Shown: positions 56,571-64,000 of the stretch, piece after piece
Position numbering within the stretch: position 1 is the first letter of the stretch
Layout: the number at the start of each line of letters is the position of its first letter
Source: Aquamicrobium defluvii
Lineage (GTDB): Bacteria; Pseudomonadota; Alphaproteobacteria; Rhizobiales; Rhizobiaceae
Direction of reading: 5' to 3'
Assembly (NCBI RefSeq): GCF_004363725.1
Contig: NZ_SNZF01000008.1
Span: forward strand, 62,001-126,000
DNA: 64,000 bases
Notes under the pieces: model-generated
The model's input: only the letters and a program-made list of their open reading frames with translations
The model's database searches: none
Told to the model about the DNA's origin: nothing
Translations under genes and position numbers: made by a program

Positions 56571-58685
56571 TCAATCCCTACAGCTGGCGATCAGGTCGCC
56601 GAAGAATTCGGACCTGTCGGCGTCGACGATCATGGCTTCATGGGTAGTGTGTAAAATGCGGCCGTCGGCATCGCGCGCGGCCGGCATGGTATCCCACACG
56701 GACAGATCGGCCTTGGGCTCCAGCCCATCCGTGGCGGCATCGCCCGGTCTGCGGGCCTCGACAAGCGCCAGCTCGGCCACCTCGCCAGCCTCGGGCGTGG
56801 CCGGCTCCGGCGTATCTCCGGGATGCCTTAGGCCGATTTCTTCTGCTTGAGCGCCGCCAGCACCCGATAGTTGTTCGCGATCCTGCGCATATCCTGCGCG
56901 TTCTCCGGGTGGTTCGCCGCTTGGGCGCGCGCTTCCATCCTGCGCGCCAGCTCGAGGCATTGCTCCGGCGTCTTGCCTGTCGTCGAAGAACGGGATGTCG
57001 AGTTCATCATAGGGCTGTTCTCCGAGGTCCGTTTCGGTGTCGGCCCTCAACCTATAGTCTTCATCGAGCGCCTTTTCCAGCGCGGAGACGGGATCGGTTT
57101 CGTCATCCACCAATTCGGCCGCGCGTACGATTAGCGTGTCGTCGATCTCGCCCAGATCGAGCTCTGCGCGCGCCGTGTCTATGTCGTCGAGCAACCGCCG
57201 GTATGCCGCCTGGGCCTGCTGGCGCTGCTCATGCTCCAGCCATTCGAATTCACGCCCGCCATCCTCGCGCGCAGAATAGACCGGATCCCCGCCAGCTTCC
57301 TTCGACAGCAGGCGCAGCAGATCGTCCGGTGTCGATTCCGCAACTGCCCGCTCTGGATTGCCGTAGATGTTGTCGAAGTAACCGGCCTCGGCGGCGGCCT
57401 CGCGCGCATAGTCGAGCGTGCGGCCGCGCGGCCGGACAAGCGCGCCGGAGCCGGGAACGAAGCGGCGGGACAGCCCCATGCCGACCAGCTCACCGCCTTC
57501 ATCGCGTATGCCGCCCTCGGACGCCAGGAATCGCATGAGGCTGACAGGCCGGCGCGGTGCCGGGCCAACCGGCATCTGCTCGCGCGCAAGGCGATCGAGC
57601 ATCAGCGAACGTCCATCGTCCGGCGCTTCGGCCGCGCGCACGGCCTGCGCGGCAAGCGCTTCCGCCTCCATGTCCGACATGCCCGCCGGCGGGTCGCCGA
57701 AAGCCACGCGATCGAGCGCGCGTTGCTCGGCCGCAATATCTGCGGTGCGCAACGCAGTGGGGTCGGCCTTGACGCCGAGCGCATCCGCGATCGCCGCCAG
57801 ATCGCCGGGCTGGGCTTCGCCAGCTGCGGCGCGGGCGAAAGCCTCTTCCGGCACGCTGCGGCCGAGCACACGGAAAACCTCACGACCACCCTGCAGCATG
57901 CCGCCGAAGCCACCGCCGAACAGGGCGGCGAGTCCCACCTGCTCGAGAGACGTGGAAATGCTGGCGTCGACGCCCGCCTCCTTCTTCCACTCCTGGCTGG
58001 CGACCTGAATCGCGCCCTCGATGCCGGCGTTGATGGCGGCTTCCGTCAACACGATCTGCAACAGCCTGACGCCCACGGTCCGGGCCGGGCCGGAAATCCC
58101 GCCGCCGGCGAACAGGCCGGCGACCTGCACGGGATCGCGGAACATCGCGGCAATGCCGCCCCCGAGTGTGTTGCCGAGAGACCGGGCCAGACCCAGTTCA
58201 ACCCGATCGGCCCGCGCCGAGGCCTCGGCCGCCGCTGTCTCCGCCGAACGGGTAAGCGCGGCTGCATCCTCCCGCATGGGGCGGTCCGCCGCTATGATGC
58301 CGGCCAGCTCCGGGCGACGGCGTACGAGGTCGGCCGCCTGCCGCCGCCATTGTTCCTCGCGGTCTTCGAGGAGCGACCAGGCGTCGCCCCCCTCGCGGCG
58401 AACGCGGGAAGCTTCCTCGACATAGGAGGCGGACTTGCCGTCACCGCGATAGGGGTTGAAAAGCTGCTCGCCGGTCGCGTCGAAAATGGCCTTGTTGCGC
58501 CGCTCATAGGCTTCGGCCATGGCATTATCGACTGAATTCGAGTTGTCCCGGTAAAGCGCGAGGTCGCGTGTCGTGTCCCACAGCGCACCGGCCGCCTGGT
58601 CGCGGGCAGCTTCAGCTGCGACGGTGTCCCCATAGTTAGGCGCGAAAGTCGGGTTCTCCCCGAAATTGCTGCCATAGATCAGCAT
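56571..58685 (-). CDS. Phage internal virion protein candidate, with out-of-frame segment
   Basis: A 704-residue protein starting MLIYGSNFGENPTFAPNYGD at a TGATG overlap. N-terminal ~60 residues, then long helical stretches and a Gly-rich hydrophobic part (GLARSLGNTLGGGIAAMF, GLAALFGGGFGGMLQGG) that may touch membranes. The C-terminus has a defined block (SVWDTMPAARDADGRILHTTHEAMIVDADRSEFFGDL). Between 56,830 and 56,970 this frame has a low third-position GC and looks like linker, while another frame reads well (see next entry). T7 gp15/16-like role is inferred from place. Confidence 0.6.
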   Translation of the reverse strand: MLIYGSNFGENPTFAPNYGDTVAAEAARDQAAGALWDTTRDLALYRDNSNSVDNAMAEAYERRNKAIFDATGEQLFNPYRGDGKSASYVEEASRVRREGGDAWSLLEDREEQWRRQAADLVRRRPELAGIIAADRPMREDAAALTRSAETAAAEASARADRVELGLARSLGNTLGGGIAAMFRDPVQVAGLFAGGGISGPARTVGVRLLQIVLTEAAINAGIEGAIQVASQEWKKEAGVDASISTSLEQVGLAALFGGGFGGMLQGGREVFRVLGRSVPEEAFARAAAGEAQPGDLAAIADALGVKADPTALRTADIAAEQRALDRVAFGDPPAGMSDMEAEALAAQAVRAAEAPDDGRSLMLDRLAREQMPVGPAPRRPVSLMRFLASEGGIRDEGGELVGMGLSRRFVPGSGALVRPRGRTLDYAREAAAEAGYFDNIYGNPERAVAESTPDDLLRLLSKEAGGDPVYSAREDGGREFEWLEHEQRQQAQAAYRRLLDDIDTARAELDLGEIDDTLIVRAAELVDDETDPVSALEKALDEDYRLRADTETDLGEQPYDELDIPFFDDRQDAGAMPRAGAQDGSARPSGEPPGERAGYAQDREQLSGAGGAQAEEIGLRHPGDTPEPATPEAGEVAELALVEARRPGDAATDGLEPKADLSVWDTMPAARDADGRILHTTHEAMIVDADRSEFFGDLIASCRD
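56828..57010 (-). CDS. Out-of-frame 60-codon ORF nested in the internal-protein gene
   Basis: Minus-strand ORF in another frame of the 704-codon gene: MMNSTSRSSTTGKTPEQCLE... ending ...YRVLAALKQKKSA. Its central part (LELARRMEARAQAANHPEN) is a credible charged helix. By hand count about 85% of its third codon positions are G or C, against roughly 40% for the overlapping long frame over the same bases, so coding pressure seems to act on this frame. Either it is a true overlapping gene, or paired indels moved the reading frame. Host-typical codon use; no known family. Confidence 0.4.
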   Translation of the reverse strand: MMNSTSRSSTTGKTPEQCLELARRMEARAQAANHPENAQDMRRIANNYRVLAALKQKKSA

Positions 58686-59926
58686 CAGCGGAAGGCTCCC
58701 GGCACGCGCGGCGCGAGGCGGTCGCGCAGGGCGACGACATCGAGCACATAGGGATTGCCGTCGCTGCCCATGATCCATTGCGGATCCGGGCTTGCAGGAT
58801 CGCCGAGGGCAAAGGCGAAGCCGCCGGCGACCGCCACGGGGCGGGCATCGCGAAGGGTCGCCGCCATCGAGCGCTCGACGCGCTCTACGACAGGCGCCAG
58901 GCCAAAGCCGACCGCCCGGCTGCCGATACCGGCCTTCGGTTTCACGGGAAGCACCGCCAGGTCCTCATCCGTGATCGCCTGCAGAACGTCCTCGAACAGA
59001 TCCGCGCGGATGGCCGAAGGGATCATCACCTTGTCGCCGCTGCTGATCCATGAGCCGCCGACGCTGGTGAATCCGCCGAACTGCACCCCGCGATCGAAGA
59101 CCGCGCCGGCGGCTTCCTGGACTGCCTGCGCATGTATCTCGATGGCTTCGCCGCTTTCCGGATCGAGGCCGAGTTCCGAGATTCGCTTGCGCGAGATCGC
59201 GGCCGCCGCATTGGCAATGCGCGCCCTGTCCTTGCCGGCAAGCGCCAGCGCATCGCCGGCCACCTGCCTGAAATTTTCACCGGCGACGGCCGGCTTCAGA
59301 TCCTTGAACGCCTTGCCGTCCGGTCCTTTGCCATAGCCAAGGATCACGTCCTCGGCGGCCTGCGCCGATCCGTCGCCGGCGATGATGGCCCCGGCTTCGG
59401 CGATCATGGGCGCATCCTGCCCGAATTCGGAAAGCACCTGCGGCGCGGCCGAGCCGGCGCCGGCAACGATCGCGCCGGCCATGGCCGCGCCGGCTTCCGG
59501 GTTTGACCGGATCGCCTTGCCGAGCGCCGCCGCCTCACCGGCCTTCAGGTAGCGCACCGGTGCGCCCAGCTCGACGGCAGCCTGCTCGGCCGCCTTCGCG
59601 CGCGCCGACATGATCGTGCTCATGTCCTCGGCCGTGGCCGCGTCCGTGAGCAGCGGCGTCTGGGGCACGATGCCCTGGGATTCCGCATAGGAAACGCTGT
59701 CGGTTGAAATGGCCCTACGCTTCTCGGCCACCATCTTTTCGGCGAACGCCAGCGTGCGCAGCTCGCTTTCGGTGGGTTTGTCGCCATATTGCCTGCGCAG
59801 GCCGGCGACGTGCTTTCCGGCAGCCGGCAGGCTCATGTCGCGGATGGCGCGGCCGGCCGAAATCTTGGCGAAGGTCTCCTGCATCACGGCCTGGCCGCCG
59901 GGTGTCGTTCCGGCATCCAGCATCAT
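58685..59926 (-). CDS. Phage internal virion protein (possibly the 3' part of a frameshifted gene)
   Basis: 413 residues if started at the ATG overlapping the upstream stop (ATGA at 59,926). Helical, Ala/Gly-rich, with segments like AGAAMAGAIVAGAGSAAPQVL and no known motif. The same frame is open further back to 60,079, and its translation there (FRLLAGVDINQAELSQ) fits better than the overlapping end of the upstream gene. So the true product may be one long protein with the transglycosylase gene upstream (see findings). Confidence 0.6.
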   Translation of the reverse strand: MMLDAGTTPGGQAVMQETFAKISAGRAIRDMSLPAAGKHVAGLRRQYGDKPTESELRTLAFAEKMVAEKRRAISTDSVSYAESQGIVPQTPLLTDAATAEDMSTIMSARAKAAEQAAVELGAPVRYLKAGEAAALGKAIRSNPEAGAAMAGAIVAGAGSAAPQVLSEFGQDAPMIAEAGAIIAGDGSAQAAEDVILGYGKGPDGKAFKDLKPAVAGENFRQVAGDALALAGKDRARIANAAAAISRKRISELGLDPESGEAIEIHAQAVQEAAGAVFDRGVQFGGFTSVGGSWISSGDKVMIPSAIRADLFEDVLQAITDEDLAVLPVKPKAGIGSRAVGFGLAPVVERVERSMAATLRDARPVAVAGGFAFALGDPASPDPQWIMGSDGNPYVLDVVALRDRLAPRVPGAFR

Positions 59927-61503
59927 CTGCGACAGTTCGGCCTGGTTGATATCCACACCGGCAAGCAGCCGGAAAAGGCCAGCCTGTCGCCCCGCTCGCG
60001 AAAATCGTCCGTCTTGCGCTTGTCGCCGGTGCGCTTCGCCGTCTCGAGCTTCTCGAGCGAGCGGTTGAGCGTGGACCATCCCTCGCCATCGAGGCCGGCA
60101 ATGCCGCCATCGGCGAAGTCGGCTTCCAGCTCGGCCCGCATGTTCTTCACGCCATCGGCATCGAGGGCGTCGGCCTGCTTGCCGTAGAACGCCAGCGCCG
60201 TGTTGCGCCGGCTTTCCAGCTTGGCTTTCGCCGCCGCCTCGGGTGACAGAATGCCGCGATCGACGGCGGAGTCGTAGTGGGTGTCGATAGCAGCCTGCGC
60301 ACCGGCGATGGCATCGCCGGCATCGGGGTTGGCTGGATCGAAGTCGGCGAGCAGCTTCTGCTGGCTGGTTTCGAGGTCGGACGTGCGGGTTACAAACTCG
60401 GCCCTGTCCCGCGCCTCGAGCTTGAGGCGCTGGTTTTCGCGCGCCTGGCCAAGGTAGCGCTGCGACAGGTTGTCGAAGCCGAGCTCGTAATCCAGCTCGA
60501 TTTCCGGAAAGATATGATCCTTCTTCAGCTGGCCCTTGAGCGTGCCGAGGACGATTTCCAGCTGGGCCGGATCATCCTTGTACAGCTCGAAAGCTTGGCT
60601 GACGGTCGAGCGCATTTCGGTGTCGACCATCTGCAGATAGGCTTTGGTGCCCGCCTCATCGTAAGCCCGCCCATAGATTGTATCGGAGCCGGACGGCCGG
60701 AAGCGGCCACCCGCGATAGTGATGGTCGGGTCGGTCTGCGACGGCTCCGATGATATAGAATAGCCGCTTTCGGCTTTCCGGATCCATAACTGGGCGAATT
60801 CGCCCGCCGTCATGCCGGGTCGCCCGCCATTCAACCGAACTGCTTTTTCGCCAACGACGCTAACCGCGCTGGCGTTGGGATTTCGCAGAAGCTTCTCTGC
60901 ACCGCCGGCACCCTGCTGGTGCGCAAGGTAGAGCTCACCCGGCGTCGGATCACGGCCAAGCACCCGGCGCAGATGGTTGCGGTTATCGCGCATGAGGCGC
61001 GCGCCGGCGTCCGCCGCCTCGCTGGCGTTATAGCGGTCTTTCAGGCCGTACTGCGAGGCAGTGCTATCGATGAACTGAAACAGGCCGCCTGCTGAACTGG
61101 TTGGATTCTTGGCGCGGGGATTGCCGCCACTTTCGATCTGGGCGATTGTGCGCAACGTCGCGGAATCCACACCATGACGGGCCGCCGCGTCATCGATGGC
61201 GGCATTAACCTCGGGCGCAAAACGTCCGCCTCGTGCGCGGCCACTTCCCCCGGCGCCACTGTTGCCTGTGACACTCGCCGAAGGCCTGCCTTCCAGCGCC
61301 GCGCGTTCCCCGGCGGCGGCACCCGCTCGAGCGGCCTGCCTGTCCGCGATTTCTCCCTGTTGCGCCGCAAACCGGAACAAGGCCTGCGATGTGCGCTCAA
61401 GCAGGTCGCTGCCGGGTCGCGAAACGGCAAGCAGCCCTTCGGCCATCAGCGGTTCGGTACGAAAGGGGCGATAGGAAACAGGTTCGCGCTGCCGATTCGC
61501 CAT
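59923..61503 (-). CDS. Phage lytic transglycosylase / internal virion protein (SLT domain)
   Basis: A 526-residue protein. An SLT-type lytic transglycosylase domain is at about residues 90-200: NAAIDDAAARHGVDSATLRTIAQIESGGNPRAKN (catalytic Glu in IESGG), SAGGLFQFIDSTASQYG and GELYLAHQQGAGG. It resembles the N-terminal part of T7 gp16, which cuts peptidoglycan at infection. The last ~20 residues (SGCLPVWISTRPNCRR) look like a shadow reading after a frameshift near 59,990. Start overlaps the preceding stop (TGATG). Confidence 0.8.
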   Translation of the reverse strand: MANRQREPVSYRPFRTEPLMAEGLLAVSRPGSDLLERTSQALFRFAAQQGEIADRQAARAGAAAGERAALEGRPSASVTGNSGAGGSGRARGGRFAPEVNAAIDDAAARHGVDSATLRTIAQIESGGNPRAKNPTSSAGGLFQFIDSTASQYGLKDRYNASEAADAGARLMRDNRNHLRRVLGRDPTPGELYLAHQQGAGGAEKLLRNPNASAVSVVGEKAVRLNGGRPGMTAGEFAQLWIRKAESGYSISSEPSQTDPTITIAGGRFRPSGSDTIYGRAYDEAGTKAYLQMVDTEMRSTVSQAFELYKDDPAQLEIVLGTLKGQLKKDHIFPEIELDYELGFDNLSQRYLGQARENQRLKLEARDRAEFVTRTSDLETSQQKLLADFDPANPDAGDAIAGAQAAIDTHYDSAVDRGILSPEAAAKAKLESRRNTALAFYGKQADALDADGVKNMRAELEADFADGGIAGLDGEGWSTLNRSLEKLETAKRTGDKRKTDDFRERGDRLAFSGCLPVWISTRPNCRR

Positions 61504-62075
61504 CAGTAGCCACCCCGCTGCGAGAACGACTGGAGGGTGTTGATGCCGCCGATCAGGCCATTCAGCCAGCCGGCGCGCTTCGCCTGTTTCGCCCCGGCGC
61601 GGTAGTTGGCTGCTCTTTCAGCCAGCCGCGAAACCCGCGTCTGTTCAGTGCCGGTCGCCATGGTCAACCCGAGATCGGCTTCGCGATAGGCATCCTTGCG
61701 GGCGGCGGCGGCCGTGCCGAAGGATAGATCGGCACCTGACGCGGCATAGGCCACGTCCTGCGCGCCCTGGGCATCGGCCATCTGCCGGCGGATCGATTGC
61801 CGCCGATTGATTCCCTGCAGCGTCTCGAGCTGCTGTTCGCTTTCAGCATCCTGCGCCGCCAGCTCCATCTGGGTCGCCTCGGCCTGGCCGGCACCGACAG
61901 ACGACAGAACGCCGAGAACTGAAGCCGTTCCCTGCAGTATGGAGGAAAGCGAAAGGCCGGAGGCGGCGGCCGGCGCTGCAGCTGCCACCCCGGCGTTTGC
62001 CGCCGCCCAGGTCGTTCCGGCCGCCGCACCCCCGCCGCCGAACAGGCTGGATATCCCTCCAAGCAGCAATTCCAT
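61503..62075 (-). CDS. Small phage internal virion protein (gp14-like)
   Basis: A 190-residue protein: Gly/Ala-rich hydrophobic first half (GGISSLFGGGGAAAGTTWAAANAG...), then a long helical basic part (QMELAAQDAESEQQLETLQGINRRQSIRRQMADAQ). This fits the internal core proteins of T7-like phages of this size (gp14), which form part of the ejection channel. It sits after the nozzle gene with a TAATG overlap and before the transglycosylase gene, as in T7. Confidence 0.65.
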   Translation of the reverse strand: MELLLGGISSLFGGGGAAAGTTWAAANAGVAAAAPAAASGLSLSSILQGTASVLGVLSSVGAGQAEATQMELAAQDAESEQQLETLQGINRRQSIRRQMADAQGAQDVAYAASGADLSFGTAAAARKDAYREADLGLTMATGTEQTRVSRLAERAANYRAGAKQAKRAGWLNGLIGGINTLQSFSQRGGY

Positions 62076-64000
62076 TACAGCTTCGCTCCTATGCCGATGT
62101 CGCGCACGCGCAGTTCGCCGGGCCGCGTCTGGGTGATGACGGCCGTTGTCCCTGTCATGAAGCCCGGCAGGTCGGAGCCGGCCACCACGATCTGTTTCGT
62201 CTTGGCCGGCATGGGCTGGTCAACCGGATCGGTTGTTTCATGCAGAACGATGTCCACCGGAGGCTGCCCGTTGGCTCCGACCGCGATCGAGCTGGTGTCG
62301 GCGATATTGACGATCAGCGTGTGGATGCGCCCCGGCCGGTGCAGGACTTCATCTGCCGGCGTGACGTAGACCTGCGGCATGGTTTCGAAATGCGGCGCGG
62401 TCCACCTGCCTACAAGCACATTTGAATAGGCATCCTCGATATCGATGACACCGCCCTGCACTGTGAACGGCCCCAGCACATAACCATCGGCCACGGCCCA
62501 AAGCTCGGCACCGTCCTCGTACGGCAGGTCGATTATTTTTCCGGCCAGATCCGTGGAAGCATCCACGGTGTCCTGCAGGAAGATAGTGGTGTCGTAGAGT
62601 TCGATCGAGGTGCGCCCAGACCGCTCGATCGCCATCCAGAGCTTGTTGCGGCCATCGACGCCAACTTCCCGAACCGCGCCGCTTCCTGCCGCGATCCATT
62701 CGCAATATCCGTTGATCTCCTGGCTTTTGATCATCTGGGTGACGATAACGCGGCCATCGGTGCGCATCAGCCAGCCGCGCGCGGCGTCGAGATCCTGTTC
62801 CGGCTTCTGGCGAACGGACCTGATAACCTTGTCAACGAGATGAGACGCGAGCAGCGACACGGGATCGGCTTCAAAGGAGGTCGCGGCCGAGGTGACGCTT
62901 TCCTCTACCCGGAAGAGCTGGCGTCCGCCTTCGTCGGCCATATTCAGGCCTTCCGGATTGATCGCCACATAGTAGAGCTGCCCTTCCAGCTCGAAGGGCT
63001 CACAGGTCGGCTGGGCTCCCATCTCGCTGCAGATGACAAAATTGAGCGGCGTGTTGCGCTCGATCGTACGGTTTGGAATGAAATAGGTGGCCCGATCTGT
63101 GAAGACGAAGAAGTAGTTGGATTCCTTGACGTGAAGGATCGTTTCCGAGGTCTGCGAACGCAGTTTGTCGAGACGTGCGGCGTTATCCGCCTTTGCATCG
63201 ACATTCAGATCGAAATATTCGCCGACACGGCTTAGCGACAGGGCTCCGCGAGCGGCAGGAATGCGGGCATAGGCCATGCGGTCCTGCAGGAGGCTGGTTG
63301 TTCGCGGCCAGCCGCGATCGACAGAGAACAGATCTTCCTTTTCCGTTTTGCCGATCTGGGTGTGATAGGCTAGAGCCGATGCTTCCGCCGTGTTGGCGAT
63401 CATCGCCGACATTTCGTATTCTTCGCCAGCGAGTGTGCCGCCGAATGCAACCCGGATTCGGCTCGCTGCCGTGCTCCCCATGTCATGCCAGGTAACCGCG
63501 ACGCCGGGGCCTAGACCGGGAAGGCCTTCGAGAGCTGTCTGCAAGGAGCCGCAATAGCTCGCCCACTGGGCCGGACTCATGCCGGACGCGGCCGCAGGCG
63601 TAGTGATCGCGCCCGGCGTTTCGCCGTTGACCGTGATCTGCAGCGCGATTTCCCAGCCGGATGAATACCGCACGGTGATATCCCAGACATCATCCGTCTT
63701 CGGATAGTCGCCCCCCAGGTCCGCCTTCGGCACTGGATCATATGGCCACAGATCCGTGCGCCAGTCATTGAGCGCCGAAGCGCCCATGAGGAAAAGGCGC
63801 TGGCTGCGCAGGTCGCCGTGAAAGATTCCGATCGTATTGCCCTCGGCATAGAAGCCGATATCGGGAAGCATCGTCGAGGTGACATCAGGCACATGAGCCG
63901 CACCGACATAACCTGCATGCGTGTAGAAGTCGGCCACGCCGGCTGTCAGAAAGCAGGAAATCACATCACCTTCATCCGTGGTCAGTTCGGTGAAGCGTGG
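62075..64000 (-). CDS. Phage tail nozzle/tubular protein B-like, 5' end outside window
   Basis: The frame is open to the right edge; 641 residues are visible. Long beta-rich body with segments such as RTTSLLQDRMAYARIPAARGALSLSRVGEYFDLNVDAKADN and SNYFFVFTDRATYFIPNRTIERNTPLNF, found in podovirus nozzle or hub proteins (P22 gp10 and T7 gp12 analogues). The TAATG coupling to the next gene and its position first in the visible series fit T7 gene 12. An apparent GTG start at 63,964 is only an internal codon. Homology is by pattern, not by alignment. Confidence 0.6.
   Translation of the reverse strand, partial: PRFTELTTDEGDVISCFLTAGVADFYTHAGYVGAAHVPDVTSTMLPDIGFYAEGNTIGIFHGDLRSQRLFLMGASALNDWRTDLWPYDPVPKADLGGDYPKTDDVWDITVRYSSGWEIALQITVNGETPGAITTPAAASGMSPAQWASYCGSLQTALEGLPGLGPGVAVTWHDMGSTAASRIRVAFGGTLAGEEYEMSAMIANTAEASALAYHTQIGKTEKEDLFSVDRGWPRTTSLLQDRMAYARIPAARGALSLSRVGEYFDLNVDAKADNAARLDKLRSQTSETILHVKESNYFFVFTDRATYFIPNRTIERNTPLNFVICSEMGAQPTCEPFELEGQLYYVAINPEGLNMADEGGRQLFRVEESVTSAATSFEADPVSLLASHLVDKVIRSVRQKPEQDLDAARGWLMRTDGRVIVTQMIKSQEINGYCEWIAAGSGAVREVGVDGRNKLWMAIERSGRTSIELYDTTIFLQDTVDASTDLAGKIIDLPYEDGAELWAVADGYVLGPFTVQGGVIDIEDAYSNVLVGRWTAPHFETMPQVYVTPADEVLHRPGRIHTLIVNIADTSSIAVGANGQPPVDIVLHETTDPVDQPMPAKTKQIVVAGSDLPGFMTGTTAVITQTRPGELRVRDIGIGAKL

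Larger units (their letters stand above)
47946..64000. mobile_element. Prophage with T7-like virion gene order (left part)
   Basis: From the tRNA-Lys half to the window edge, almost all genes lie on the minus strand with overlapping start/stop codons (TAATG, TGATG, ATGA). The order nozzle - internal proteins - tail fibre - lysis mirrors T7 genes 12-14-15-16-17-17.5. No integrase, repressor, replication, portal, capsid or terminase gene is in the window, so the element extends past 64,000. It is thus a temperate podovirus with T7-like structural genes. The lysis cassette abuts the attachment site with only about 70 nt between. Confidence 0.85.

Noticed and set aside
52401..56654. A 1417-codon plus-strand ORF opposite the fibre and internal-protein genes
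   Set aside because: It is a GC-driven antisense shadow: Arg/Ala/His/Gly-rich, no domains, and it opposes genes with coupled starts and recognisable phage features.
1..64000. CRISPR array or full insertion sequence
   Set aside because: No regularly spaced short repeats were seen and no transposase-like protein or terminal inverted repeat pair was recognised.

Overview
The window is a roughly 62% GC alphaproteobacterial chromosome segment. Gene content and order (ppiD-trpD-trpC-moaC-moeA-lexA-comEC-gltX-gltA, the rpsB-tsf-pyrH-frr-uppS-cdsA-rseP-bamA-lpxD-fabZ-lpxA-lpxI-lpxB run, clpA-clpS, an EipB homologue, DUF1489, DUF6105) point to the Hyphomicrobiales (Rhizobiales), most likely Phyllobacteriaceae such as Mesorhizobium, Nitratireductor or Aquamicrobium. 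The genus call is inference. The GAAC-N7-GAAC LexA box and an intergenic RIME-like palindrome support a rhizobial host.

Region 1 (1-11.1 kb): end of a periplasmic PpiD-type foldase, tryptophan genes trpD/trpC, molybdopterin genes moaC/moeA, an autoregulated lexA, comEC (minus strand), gltX and gltA, closed by a clear terminator. Region 2 (11.1-24.6 kb, all minus strand): the translation and envelope superoperon. It runs from rpsB through tsf, pyrH, frr, uppS, cdsA, rseP and bamA to the lipid A genes lpxD-fabZ-lpxA-lpxI-lpxB. The bamA barrel contains a strikingly AT-rich segment.

Region 3 (24.6-47.9 kb): mixed housekeeping genes. These are an EipB-like envelope protein, RidA, a glycerophosphodiesterase, a FemAB/GNAT-like protein, an SMR transporter, a HIT hydrolase, clpA/clpS, a phasin with a promoter-embedded palindromic operator, a DD-carboxypeptidase with a SPOR domain, sdaA, gatA/gatC, ruvX, an AidB-like acyl-CoA dehydrogenase, pyrB with an apparently catalytically dead dihydroorotase partner, plsY and dprA.

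Region 4 (47.95 kb to the right edge): a prophage whose left end is the 3' half of a tRNA-Lys(UUU) gene directly behind dprA. Its genes are read leftwards. In T7-like order they are: a tail nozzle-like protein (runs off the window), internal virion proteins including a lytic transglycosylase, a T7-type tail fibre with a 42-residue repeat, a fibre-associated protein, an AT-rich cargo pair (FkbM methyltransferase and glycosyltransferase), then an endolysin with a C-terminal membrane tail, a 3-TM holin and a small TM/coiled-coil protein. No integrase, repressor, capsid, portal or terminase gene is visible; they should lie beyond 64 kb. Two places in the internal-protein block show reading-frame anomalies: a probable frameshift near 59,990, and an out-of-frame 60-codon ORF at 56,828-57,010 with better codon statistics than the frame it overlaps. 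These, the morons and the dead dihydroorotase are the most interesting items.
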